The translations under genes and the position numbers were made by a program. From assembly GCF_029212375.1 (NCBI RefSeq), contig NZ_JARGNU010000001.1:62001-126000 (forward strand): a stretch of DNA of 64,000 nucleotides. Direction: 5' to 3'. This document shows, in pieces, positions 43,778 through 52,600 of the stretch (position 1 is its first letter; each line of letters starts with the position of its first letter). The notes under the pieces are model-generated. The model saw nothing but the letters and a program-made list of their open reading frames with translations. It ran no database searches and had not been told where the DNA came from. The stretch comes from Zhongshania sp. (lineage in GTDB: Bacteria; Pseudomonadota; Gammaproteobacteria; Pseudomonadales; Spongiibacteraceae).

Positions 43778-44923
43778 ATGATAGAAAGAACGCTCTTTAA
43801 TGAAGAACATAATATGTTTCGTGAATCGGTTAGGCGGTTTATTGACAAGGAAATCGCCCCTTATCACGAACAGTGGGAAAAAGATGGCATTGTGCCCCGC
43901 GAATTGTGGTTAAAAGCGGGTGAGGCGGGGATGCTCTGCTGCACCATCGCTGAAGAGTACGGCGGTTTGGGCGCAGATTACCTCTACGACGTTGTGGTAT
44001 TTGAAGAATTGTTCCGCTCCGGTTACTCCGGTCCTGGATTTTTGATTCACACCGATTTGGTTGCTACCTATATCAATTCATTTGGTACCGAAGAGCAGAA
44101 GAAGCGTATTCTGCCCAAAATGGTATCTGGTGAGTGGATAGGTTCACTCGGTATGACTGAACCCCACGCTGGCAGCGACCTGAAAAATATCCGTACCAAA
44201 GCGGTTCGCGACGGTGATGATTTCGTTATTAACGGCCAGAAAGTGTTTATTTCAAATGGTCAGAATTGCGATATTTTGGTTTGCGCGACTAAGACTGATT
44301 CAACCGCCGGTGCCAATGGCGTTACCTTGTTTATTGTTGAAGGTCACATGAAAGGCTTTGTACGGGGCCAAAACCTCGACAAGCTTGGCATGAAGGCGCA
44401 GGACACGTCAGAGTTGTTCTTTGAAGACGTGCGCGTGCCTGCTACCAATATGTTAGGTGAAGAGGGCAAGGGCTTCAAAATTATGATGCAGAAGCTCGCT
44501 CAAGAGCGGCTTGCGCAAACGATTCGCAGTGCAGTTGTTACTGAAACGGTTATTGAATGGACTAAAGATTACGTGTCGCAGCGTGAAGCCTTTGGCCAGA
44601 CTATTGCCGACTTCCAAAACACCCAGTTTAAATTGGCCGAGCTATATGCAGAGGCAGTAGTTGGTCGGGTGTTTACCGATAAGTGTATCGAAATGTTCCT
44701 CGACGGTAAACTTGACTCAGTAACCGCAGCTATCGCTAAAATGCAGCTGAGTAACCTCCATTGTAAAGCTGTAGATGAATGCTTGCAGTTGTTTGGTGGT
44801 TGGGGCTATATGTGGGAATATCCGATCTGTCGCGCCTATGCTGATGCACGGATAGTGAAAATTGCTGGTGGCTCCATTGAAATAATGAAAACGATCATTT
44901 CTAAGGAAATGTTCAAAAAATGA
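43778..44923 (+). CDS. Acyl-CoA dehydrogenase
   Basis: FAD enzyme of 381 aa with GMTEPHAGSDLKNIRTKAV near residue 125, QREAFGQTIADFQNTQFKLAE, QLFGGWGYMWEYPICRAYADARIVKIAGG and the catalytic Glu in SIEIMKTIISKEM. Typical of long-chain/isovaleryl-like members. 74 bases after the FadJ-like gene and so probably one operon; the same N-terminal motif as the dehydrogenase at 39620 indicates an old duplication. A hairpin (44936-44971) separates it from the membrane hydroxylase. Confidence 0.93.
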   Translation: MIERTLFNEEHNMFRESVRRFIDKEIAPYHEQWEKDGIVPRELWLKAGEAGMLCCTIAEEYGGLGADYLYDVVVFEELFRSGYSGPGFLIHTDLVATYINSFGTEEQKKRILPKMVSGEWIGSLGMTEPHAGSDLKNIRTKAVRDGDDFVINGQKVFISNGQNCDILVCATKTDSTAGANGVTLFIVEGHMKGFVRGQNLDKLGMKAQDTSELFFEDVRVPATNMLGEEGKGFKIMMQKLAQERLAQTIRSAVVTETVIEWTKDYVSQREAFGQTIADFQNTQFKLAELYAEAVVGRVFTDKCIEMFLDGKLDSVTAAIAKMQLSNLHCKAVDECLQLFGGWGYMWEYPICRAYADARIVKIAGGSIEIMKTIISKEMFKK

Positions 44924-44935
44924 TCTAAACTTTCA

Positions 44936-44971
44936 CTAGGGGAACTGTGCATTACGCAGAGTTTTCCCTAG
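44936..44971 (+). terminator. Imperfect hairpin between acyl-CoA dehydrogenase and hydroxylase genes
   Basis: CTAGGGGAACTGTG...CGCAGAGTTTTCCCTAG forms a stem with an inner CTG(T)G/CGCAG part. No T run follows, so it may attenuate or process the message rather than end it. Confidence 0.45.
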
Positions 44972-45016
44972 GCATGGTATGTAAACATAAGGCACCGTAA
45001 TAAGAGGGTAATAACC

Positions 45017-46123
45017 ATGTTTGATTATGCGCGCTACTATTTTTCGCCGTTAATTCAGCTACTCACCGCTATTTCGATTTTTGTTGGCGGGCCGTGGGTA
45101 TGGTTCGGTATAGCAACGCTACCTGCGCTGGCTTTGGCAGATTACATATTGCCGATTGATCTAAAAGAACGGCATATTAATAACCGCACCTTGGCAAATA
45201 TCCCAATCTGGATTAGTTCAGTGGCGGGACCGTGTTTGCTATTTATGTTGGCATGGAAGATAGGTGGCGGCGCACTCAGCACGGTCGATATCATTGGTGC
45301 CACCTTGTCGGTTACTTGGCTGTCGGTAATTGTCGTGGTGCCAGCGGCGCACGAGCTGTACCACCAGCGCGGTGCAATGCGCCAGTTCGTTGGAACGTAT
45401 TGTCAAGTTGTGTACCTTGATTGCACGCGGAATATCGCGCATATGTCTGGGCATCATTTGGATGTTGGTACTCCGCTAGACAGCGATACTGCTGCGCGGG
45501 GCGAGTCCTTATACTCTTTTGCATTGCCAGCGGTATACCACAGTACACTTTGTGCTTTTAGGCTTGAAAGTGACGCTCTAGAAAAGCGCGGCATGGGCCG
45601 GTATTCACTAAAACACCGGATGTGGCCAGCGGTTATTGCGCAGTTGGTTTTTCAGGGCATTATTTTTGCGATAGGCGGCCCAGTTGCCTTGGTGTGCGGT
45701 ATTGCTTCGGTGTTGATCGCTCGCATGTGGGTTGAAACCTTTAACTTCTTCCAGCATTTTGGTCAGGTTCGGGTGCCCGGTAAGCCGATTGGCCGTCGTC
45801 ATGTTTGGAATCATTTGGGGCCAATGACGCGAGTAATTGCCTTTGAAATAACCAATCATGCTGATCATCACCTCAATGCTTATACGCCTTACTACAAGCT
45901 CAAGCCGGACACCACGGCAATTAAAATGCCAAATGTATTCATTTGCTTTTTGAGCGCGTTGATTCCGCCAGTATGGAATAATTTGATAGCCAAGCCTGCA
46001 CTGAAGCGTTGGGATTTGGAGTTTGCGAGCAGCGAAGAGCGCGAGCTTGCTAAAGCCCAGAACGAGCACGCAGGTTGGCCAAACTGGTTTGGTGAACCCA
46101 TAGAGAATAAAGCTGCGGCGTGA
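45017..46123 (+). CDS. Membrane-bound non-haem diiron hydroxylase (AlkB/XylM/CymAa family)
   Basis: Integral membrane monooxygenase for terminal or methyl-group hydroxylation. Histidine clusters expected for the diiron site: His112 and His116 in AAHELYHQ, His142, His146 and His147 in AHMSGHHLDV, His247 in FNFFQHFG, and His281, His284 and His285 in NHADHHLNAY. About six membrane helices precede and separate them. At 368 aa it is nearer XylM/CymAa than alkane AlkB (about 400). It needs a reductase; the XylA/CymAb-like reductase at 31506 is the best candidate in the window. The substrate (p-cymene, another methyl aromatic, limonene-like terpene, or alkane) is inferred only. A perfect palindromic terminator follows. 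Confidence 0.88.
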   Translation: MFDYARYYFSPLIQLLTAISIFVGGPWVWFGIATLPALALADYILPIDLKERHINNRTLANIPIWISSVAGPCLLFMLAWKIGGGALSTVDIIGATLSVTWLSVIVVVPAAHELYHQRGAMRQFVGTYCQVVYLDCTRNIAHMSGHHLDVGTPLDSDTAARGESLYSFALPAVYHSTLCAFRLESDALEKRGMGRYSLKHRMWPAVIAQLVFQGIIFAIGGPVALVCGIASVLIARMWVETFNFFQHFGQVRVPGKPIGRRHVWNHLGPMTRVIAFEITNHADHHLNAYTPYYKLKPDTTAIKMPNVFICFLSALIPPVWNNLIAKPALKRWDLEFASSEERELAKAQNEHAGWPNWFGEPIENKAAA

Positions 46124-46150
46124 TGAGTTAGTTTTATTTAATTATTCAAA

Positions 46151-46188
46151 AACGAAAAATGCCGGCGCTAGCGCCGGCATTTTTCGTT
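46151..46188. terminator. Perfect 19+19 base palindrome, bidirectional terminator
   Basis: AACGAAAAATGCCGGCGCT at 46151-46169 is exactly complementary to 46170-46188. GC-rich core, A- and T-rich arms: serves the hydroxylase on the plus strand and the convergent PlsB operon on the minus strand. Confidence 0.88.
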
Positions 46189-46276
46189 AAAAGTCAGCTA
46201 TTTTGGTAAATAGCCGACTTGGTAAGTGCATAGAAAGCGGTCGGCGTTTCTTGCAAGAGGCACTAACAAGAGCCTT

Positions 46277-48631
46277 CTAGCTATACGCAAGGGTTTCGTC
46301 TAAACGAGCGCGCTCAGATAGCCGCTTGGTATCGCTAACCGACGCCAATACGCGAATATTGGCGGTGAGATAGCGCAGCTCATTTAGCCATTGCTGGCGG
46401 CGCTCAATGATATCTTCTGATACCTCGAGCAGATTTAAGCTCTCTGCAATTTTGATGGCATTCTCAAAATACACCGACGACACCGATTCTTCGCAATGAA
46501 TACGTTGTTGTAAAACCCGTTGCTTACCTAGGGTGAGGGCGCGCTCGATAAGTACTTTGGGCTCGCTGTTGCGCGCCGCCGCTTCCATCCGCAATGTGCG
46601 TGCGATGAGTAAGTAAGCTTCAATAAAGGGCCGGAGGGTGCCGTGACCAATGAGCGGGCTTAAGGTTTTAATAATCTGGCGGCTCGCGTCTTCACCTTTG
46701 CGAACAAGGCTTTTCCACTTTGGTACCCGCAGTGTCATTTCCTGTTCTAGGCTCAGAATAAAGTCGTCGCTGCCCTCGAAGAAAAACTCGTACTTCAATA
46801 AATCGCGAATGCGCAGTGCTTCGTTGTGAAACTCAGTAATGGCCTGTTCACCTTCACTGCGTACGCCGAGTAGCGCCAGTTCTGCGATGGCGCTGGTGGT
46901 AAGGAAATGCAGTATTCCATTGCGGTAGTAAGCGGCCTTGCGGCCACTGTCGTGGGGAATCATATAGATCGATTCAATACCGTCGTTTACGATATTAATA
47001 ACGCCGGTTTCGCCCAGTTGCTGCAGATACTGGCGCAGAGTAGCCTCGCTAAAATGTTCAACTTCACTACTGACGTTGAAACTGAGCAACTTAGACAGTG
47101 TGAGTAGGGACGCGATGCCCTCGCTCAGCTCTTTGAAGTTAATGGCGCGATGGCCGTTTTCCAAAAGTACATAGCAAATTAAGCCGTTTACCGTTACCGG
47201 CGTAGCGCGGTTTACATCGACGGCGAGGTCAAAGGCCAATTTTTGAATAGCGCGGGGCTCGACCACTGGGTTGGATTGGTCGATATACCGGCTGATCGGA
47301 ACACCTTCACCAAAACTGACGTGGATCTTGCCGTGGGGATTTTTCAGGCTGTTAACGTATTCCATAAACCACGAGGCCGACTCGGGACGTTTGCTGCCGC
47401 CACCTTGCAGTGCGTCATAGTCGGCAATTTCGGGCACTTGGTCATAGCAGATGGAAATGGGCATCATCACCAGATCCTGAGCATCGTCGCGGGCGTAGGC
47501 GCTGGCCACGTAGTTAATGAGGCCGTAGCGCGGCGGCATTAACTTACCAATACGCGAACGGGTGCCTTCTAGGGCCCACATGACAGGGAAGCGCTTTTCA
47601 CCGAGGTAATCGATGTAATTTTTGAAGACAGATTTATACACTTCATCATTGCTGAAACTGCGACGGATAAATATGGCGCCGGAGCTGCGTAATAATGTCC
47701 CTAGCCCAGGTAGGCTCATATTGATGCCGCCAAAAATGTGCGCGGGCGGAAGATTGTATTTATGGAATAGCCAGATCAGTAAGAAACCGTCGATATGAGA
47801 CTTGTGGGTAAACAAGAAAGCAACGGGTTTTTCTTTCAAGAGTTTGCGAATGCGCTCAATTTCTTCGGGGTCAATATCGATATTGGGATCAAAGCCGCGG
47901 GTAGACATGAACTTACCCAGCGCTGCCGCGAGATCATTGCCCATTGGTGTTGGCGTGGCGGCCATTTCCACCAAACACTGATGCGCGTATTTTTCGAGGG
48001 CGGCAAGCGGCTTGTTGCTGTTCTTTTGAATAGTTTCCAGTGCGGCGCGCATTGTTGGGCGATTGAGTACCTCATCATTGATAAGATGTGGAATTCGATA
48101 CCGCGCACCGCTAACATTGCGCTGGGCTTTTTCGAGCGCCAATAGGGCCGAGCGCTCAATAAAGGCGCCGAGATCGGCATACTGAAAACCCTGCTGCTGC
48201 TTTTTGGCATACTCAGATTTTAAGCTTGAGAGTGATGCCCCGCGACCGACAACAACGCCATTATCGAGGCCTCCGGTAAGCCCAGATACGAGCTGATGGA
48301 GCCGGTTCGGGTTGGTTGTTCGGCCTGAAATAAAGTCGATGAGTTCTATTCCGTCCTTCCGTTTGTCCTTTGGCACCCAGTTGAGTCGAACGGGTACTAA
48401 GAAACAGTCTTCGTGCTTGCCCACCGCTAGGCAAAGGTCACCCTTGCGCAGCTTGTGTTGCTTGCTATTGCGCAATGGCCGATATACCACCTCGTAAGTG
48501 CTGCCGCTCGGTTGATATTTTGCTATGTAGCTATTTATCAGTTTCATTTCGTGTTTGTTGCTGCAGTCAGCGATAAACACGATGGCTTGATCTACATCGG
48601 TTGGCCAAGGATTTTTATTAGTTTCTGTCAT
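46277..48631 (-). CDS. plsB: Glycerol-3-phosphate acyltransferase (PlsB type)
   Basis: Membrane-associated enzyme for the first acylation of glycerol-3-phosphate. The acyltransferase core has the HX4D motif THKSHIDG (His276, Asp281), the substrate motif GAIFIRRSF near 320, EGTRSRIGK near 353 and an MPISICYD block near 390. At 784 aa it is the long bacterial form. It is the last gene of a minus-strand neutral-lipid cluster. The arrangement with a HAD-acyltransferase fusion and a wax synthase gene resembles Rv2482c (plsB2) in mycobacteria. An AAGGA lies 11 bases before the ATG. Confidence 0.9.
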   Translation of the reverse strand: MTETNKNPWPTDVDQAIVFIADCSNKHEMKLINSYIAKYQPSGSTYEVVYRPLRNSKQHKLRKGDLCLAVGKHEDCFLVPVRLNWVPKDKRKDGIELIDFISGRTTNPNRLHQLVSGLTGGLDNGVVVGRGASLSSLKSEYAKKQQQGFQYADLGAFIERSALLALEKAQRNVSGARYRIPHLINDEVLNRPTMRAALETIQKNSNKPLAALEKYAHQCLVEMAATPTPMGNDLAAALGKFMSTRGFDPNIDIDPEEIERIRKLLKEKPVAFLFTHKSHIDGFLLIWLFHKYNLPPAHIFGGINMSLPGLGTLLRSSGAIFIRRSFSNDEVYKSVFKNYIDYLGEKRFPVMWALEGTRSRIGKLMPPRYGLINYVASAYARDDAQDLVMMPISICYDQVPEIADYDALQGGGSKRPESASWFMEYVNSLKNPHGKIHVSFGEGVPISRYIDQSNPVVEPRAIQKLAFDLAVDVNRATPVTVNGLICYVLLENGHRAINFKELSEGIASLLTLSKLLSFNVSSEVEHFSEATLRQYLQQLGETGVINIVNDGIESIYMIPHDSGRKAAYYRNGILHFLTTSAIAELALLGVRSEGEQAITEFHNEALRIRDLLKYEFFFEGSDDFILSLEQEMTLRVPKWKSLVRKGEDASRQIIKTLSPLIGHGTLRPFIEAYLLIARTLRMEAAARNSEPKVLIERALTLGKQRVLQQRIHCEESVSSVYFENAIKIAESLNLLEVSEDIIERRQQWLNELRYLTANIRVLASVSDTKRLSERARLDETLAYS

Positions 48632-48823
48632 GCCAAAATATTCCTTTAAAATGGTACTAGCGCATTAGCAAGCCAGCGTGAAAGATTGCGGTTGCTATTG
48701 CAGCATTAAATATAGACTTAATATACGTATTTATTAGTGATAAACCCCATTTTGGATGTGCTCAGTGGTCACTTTTGGCGGTTTTTTTGATCCGTGTCAG
48801 TGTTCTAATAATTTACATAGTGG

Positions 48824-49657
48824 CTATTTTACATGTTTATTTAGCCACTCCGCGAGGTCGCGGTAAATTTCGTACTTGCACGATTCATGAAAAATTTCGT
48901 GATAGAGCTTGGGGTAGATGACTAACTTCTTGTCGGCCGAGGATATTAAATTGTAGAGGGTTCGTGAGCCATTTGGATGGGCGAGCGCATCTTGCTCTCC
49001 ATGCAACAGTAGCATGGGGGTTTTAATGGATTTGGCCCTTGATAATGCCCGCGCGCTGCCAGATAAGATTTCGGCGATTAATTTTGCGCTGCCTTTGCCG
49101 CTGAGCACGAGAGGGTCATTGATATAGTCTGCCACTACCGCTGGGTCGCTACACACTAGTTTTGGATCAACCGCAAAAATTCGTAGACGCGGGAATAGCG
49201 CGGCAATCACTTTTAAAATGCGTTGTTGGAGTGGGCCGATTGCTTCATCGGTTGCCAGCGCAGGACCAGACAGCACGCAGCCGTCAACTAACTCTGGGTG
49301 CTCAATTAGCACATTGGTGGCAATGACGCCACCCATGCTGTGGCCAATTAAAAAGCAGGGTAAATCGGGCGCGGTAGCGCGCACCTTCGCTATAAACTCA
49401 GCGGCGGTGTCGACAAAAATGGCGAAGTCGTCAATATGGCCTTTTTCGCCGTCAGACAAGCCGTGTCCGACGTGGTCGAGTGCGTAACAGCTATAGCCAC
49501 TATCATTTAAGGTGGTGGCCAGCGCCTGATAGCGCTCGCCGTGCTCCCCCAACCCATGCAGTATAACAATTTGGGCCTTGGGTGCTGGCGTCTGCCAGCT
49601 TCGGGTGTGTATGCGTGTTCCAGTGGCATTAGTGAAGTTTTCTGCTTGTGCTGCCAT
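48824..49657 (-). CDS. Monoacylglycerol lipase-like alpha/beta hydrolase
   Basis: Serine hydrolase of 277 aa. HGLGEHGERY (oxyanion region) lies near residue 34, the nucleophile Ser107 in GHSMGG, an acid in HGEQDALAHP near 225 and a His in YHEIFHE near 255: the layout of monoacylglycerol lipase and lysophospholipase L2-like proteins. AAGGAG lies upstream of the ATG. Position between a patatin lipase and PlsB suggests hydrolysis of storage or membrane lipids. Confidence 0.87.
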   Translation of the reverse strand: MAAQAENFTNATGTRIHTRSWQTPAPKAQIVILHGLGEHGERYQALATTLNDSGYSCYALDHVGHGLSDGEKGHIDDFAIFVDTAAEFIAKVRATAPDLPCFLIGHSMGGVIATNVLIEHPELVDGCVLSGPALATDEAIGPLQQRILKVIAALFPRLRIFAVDPKLVCSDPAVVADYINDPLVLSGKGSAKLIAEILSGSARALSRAKSIKTPMLLLHGEQDALAHPNGSRTLYNLISSADKKLVIYPKLYHEIFHESCKYEIYRDLAEWLNKHVK

Positions 49658-49692
49658 CTTAAAACCGCTCCTTAAATTGCTAGATTCAATAT

Positions 49693-51102
49693 TTACTGAG
49701 AGTACAGCATTTGAGAATCGAGTTCCGTCAGAATTTGATCCAATATGCGGCTGATATGGGTTTGCAGGCGAATCCGTTCAATATGTGGCCAAGTTGCCTG
49801 TTCGCCAGCGTTGATCAGTGCTAGCGCTTCTTCGCTGCTGCGACCCGCCAATAAGGCCATTGGGTTGTGTATTCGGCTGGGCGGTAGAATATTAATATCG
49901 CCGGTATAGGTTTGTGAGAGCACTTGGCCGAGCATGGTCGCGGCGCTATTAAATGCAGACTGGTTTGCGCCAGGATGGCGGAGTAGTTTATTACCCGCCA
50001 ACAGCCACTCTCTTGTGGTGTTCTTAAACGCACGTTTAATGACAGCTAGCCCAACCGAGGATTTTTCGCGGTGAATAAAGGGCAGTGCGGCAGGGTTGGT
50101 TTGGCTGACGATAAAGTGGTTAACGCCATATAAACGGGTAATACGCTTTATTGGCATATCGTCGGAGATTGAGCCATCAATCCATTTGCGGTCTTCGAGG
50201 TAGGGGCGAATATTGCCGTGCTCGTCTTTGGCCTGAAGGGTAACGGCGGGAAAAAAGCCAGGAAACGCACTTGACGCCATTACCGCGTCGCGCACCAGTA
50301 CGTTGGGCGAGGCGATGGCATTAAGGAGTCGCGATGATTGGTGTTTTTCCACGGGCGCGACCGACACATTTAGCTTGTAACCGGTTAATTTCTGGGCTTC
50401 TTGGAAGGTTATTTCGGGGATTAGGCGGCTGTATAATTCGGTTACCACTTTGAGTGAGATTGGTTGCCGGCGCAGCAGTCCAAAGCTTGGCAGTGCGCCG
50501 TTGTTTTGCTCAACTTCGAAGCGAATATATTCTGGGTCAAAGATTTTTTCGAGTTGTTCACGGGAGTGGGTGCCAACCAATGAACCTATTAACGCGCCAC
50601 CGCTGGAGCCGCTAATAATCTTGGGCAGTAGGTCTTGCTCCCACAGTGATTTTACAACGCCTAAATGAAAATAAAACAGCGTGCCAGAGCCACTAAGCAT
50701 TAGCGCAGACCGGCCGAAACAATGGCTGGCGCGCTGAAAAAAGTCTGCCTTTTGTGCCAAAGTGATGTCGGTGACGTCTTTGCTTGCGAGGTGCAATAAG
50801 GCCTCGCCGATTTCGGTGGTGTATTCGTCGATCAGCAATTTGGTGCCAAAGGCGGCGCGCTTGTATAGCAGCGCGTTGCCCATGCCCGCCATATTGCCGT
50901 GAATTCCTTCGTTTAGGGCAAATAAGAGGCCTTTGGTGTCTCCTCCGGCCCGCTTTTCTCTGAGCTTGGTCAGCCTATTTCGAATTGAACGGTAGTCGTA
51001 CAAACGGCTGCTTTCCGCTTGCCGCCAGCCGATCATGCCGGTTTTGCGATCGCGCTCAATTGCGGCTTCACGCCATTCATTGTAGTTGCTAGCTTGCGTC
51101 AT
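49693..51102 (-). CDS. Patatin-like lipase with DUF3336 N-terminal domain
   Basis: Serine-aspartate acyl hydrolase. N-terminal DUF3336-type segment (NEWREAAIERDRKTGMIGWR...) is followed by a patatin domain with the oxyanion-hole GSGTLFYFHLGVVKSL, the nucleophile in SGSSGGALIGS (Ser190 of the track ORF) and the dyad Asp in KWIDGSISDDMP. This architecture is that of yeast Tgl3/4/5 triacylglycerol lipases and bacterial relatives. The track uses TTG 51171; ATG 51102 (468 aa, only a weak GGA upstream) excludes a Ser/Thr-rich leader, but the choice is uncertain. It sits 11 bases (track start) downstream of the wax synthase gene, hence storage-lipid mobilisation. Confidence 0.87.
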   Translation of the reverse strand: MTQASNYNEWREAAIERDRKTGMIGWRQAESSRLYDYRSIRNRLTKLREKRAGGDTKGLLFALNEGIHGNMAGMGNALLYKRAAFGTKLLIDEYTTEIGEALLHLASKDVTDITLAQKADFFQRASHCFGRSALMLSGSGTLFYFHLGVVKSLWEQDLLPKIISGSSGGALIGSLVGTHSREQLEKIFDPEYIRFEVEQNNGALPSFGLLRRQPISLKVVTELYSRLIPEITFQEAQKLTGYKLNVSVAPVEKHQSSRLLNAIASPNVLVRDAVMASSAFPGFFPAVTLQAKDEHGNIRPYLEDRKWIDGSISDDMPIKRITRLYGVNHFIVSQTNPAALPFIHREKSSVGLAVIKRAFKNTTREWLLAGNKLLRHPGANQSAFNSAATMLGQVLSQTYTGDINILPPSRIHNPMALLAGRSSEEALALINAGEQATWPHIERIRLQTHISRILDQILTELDSQMLYSQ

Positions 51103-51181
51103 TGGTGATCCGTTCGTAATGGGTGAGCTGAGTGCAGTGCTGCGGGAGCGAGTGCTATTGTGCCTAGCCAATTTTGAATCG

Positions 51182-52600
51182 CTATTTCAATAGTTGGCAC
51201 AACAGCGCGAACTCCGCTTGTAAGCAGTTCACCATAAAATCGTCGTCGGGAAGAATATCTTCTGTGGTGGTGATGGTAACGCTAAGTGCGCCGTTGTAGC
51301 TCATCACCACAAAAAACAGGCCCATATGATCACCTAACGGTACCATACCGTATTGTTCTCGGCACTGGGCGCCGCGTAAATAAAAGGGTTTTGCTGGCCC
51401 AGGCACATTCGAAATGGCGAGATTGCACATTTTTCCGGTAACGCCAGACGCAAGTAGTAATTTGGTGAACGCAGCCATCCCTAAACTGGGCAACTGTTGG
51501 CTTAGATCGGTGACCATTCGCGCGGCTAGGCCGGTGCGTGCGGCCTTGGCATCTTGGGTGGTTGCAACAATAAGCTGCAAGCGCTCGATGGGGTCGCTAA
51601 TTTGGCTGGCCAGATTAATGGCCATAGCGCTGATATTATTGCCGTCGTCGGCAGCGCCACCGGGGCTGCGTGCGTTAATGGGTACCCATGCGACCAGTGG
51701 CGTATTGGGTAATTCACCGTGATGGTCTAGATAGCGGTTCAGGGTGCCGCTGCAGAGGCCTAATATCACATCGTTTAAGGTGGCGCCAGGCGCTAATTTG
51801 CGCAGGGATTTGAGTTGCTCTAGTGAAAAAATGTGCGTTGCAAGCTTTTTGCTCGGGCTAACGGCTTGGTTAAAACGGGTTTTCGGCACCGGCGGCTTTT
51901 TCACTGGCGGAAGGTTTTCGGTTTGGCTTTTGTTAACGCGCCGTGATTTTAGCTGGGTAAAAACGCGATTGGCGGCATTAATCGGTGAGTTTAGGTAATT
52001 ATTGCCCGCAGTGCGCAGCAATTGTTGGCGGCGCGGGTAGGGGTAGGCTTGCTCGACGGCTTCGGCATTTTGGGGGGTGTCGGGCACATCGGGGCTGTCG
52101 TCGTGCAAGCCGAGAAACAGCTGCATTGCCGAGGTGCCGTCAATGGCCGCGTGATGAATCTTGATGAGCAGAGCGAAGCTGCCTTTTTGTAAGCCTTCAA
52201 TATTGTCTAAACCACTAATGAGATGAATTGCCCACGGTGGACGGCGCAAATCCAGCGGCCGAGAATGGAAGTCGGCGGCGGCCTTGTTTAGCGCTGCACG
52301 ATCGCCAGGCGCCGCTGCGCGGGTCTCGCTAAGATGGTTTTCAAGCTTGAAATGCGGATCTTTTGCCCAGTAGGGGTAGTCGAGATTCATCGCAACTGAC
52401 TTGATGCGGTGGGTGAAAATAGTGCTTAGATGAAGTCGATTTTGTAACTGTAATTTGATCGCTGCCAGTGGGTCGTAATCTGCTTGGCCCGGCTCGAGTG
52501 TCTCGGGCGGTGTGTACACGCAAATCATGGTGGCGTTAGATAAATTATTTTCGGTTTCCATATAAAGAAACTGAGCGTCTTGTGGCTTAAGCTGCTTCAT
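51182..52600 (-). CDS. Wax ester synthase/diacylglycerol acyltransferase (WS/DGAT)
   Basis: Makes wax esters or triacylglycerol from acyl-CoA and an alcohol or diacylglycerol. The catalytic HHxxxDG motif reads HHAAIDG (His149, His150, Asp154). Further family blocks are PLDLRRPPWAIHLI near 115, the NDVILGLCSG motif near 283 and an ISNVPGP motif near 397. The 472-aa length is normal. The start overlaps the stop of the HAD-acyltransferase fusion by four bases (ATGA), with AGAAGG seven bases upstream, so both proteins are made together. Confidence 0.93.
   Translation of the reverse strand: MKQLKPQDAQFLYMETENNLSNATMICVYTPPETLEPGQADYDPLAAIKLQLQNRLHLSTIFTHRIKSVAMNLDYPYWAKDPHFKLENHLSETRAAAPGDRAALNKAAADFHSRPLDLRRPPWAIHLISGLDNIEGLQKGSFALLIKIHHAAIDGTSAMQLFLGLHDDSPDVPDTPQNAEAVEQAYPYPRRQQLLRTAGNNYLNSPINAANRVFTQLKSRRVNKSQTENLPPVKKPPVPKTRFNQAVSPSKKLATHIFSLEQLKSLRKLAPGATLNDVILGLCSGTLNRYLDHHGELPNTPLVAWVPINARSPGGAADDGNNISAMAINLASQISDPIERLQLIVATTQDAKAARTGLAARMVTDLSQQLPSLGMAAFTKLLLASGVTGKMCNLAISNVPGPAKPFYLRGAQCREQYGMVPLGDHMGLFFVVMSYNGALSVTITTTEDILPDDDFMVNCLQAEFALLCQLLK

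Noticed and set aside
45017-46123. Fatty acid desaturase
   Set aside because: Same superfamily, but the NHADHH, HMSGHH and FNFFQHFG pattern and length fit AlkB/XylM hydroxylases better; the desaturase option is not fully excluded.
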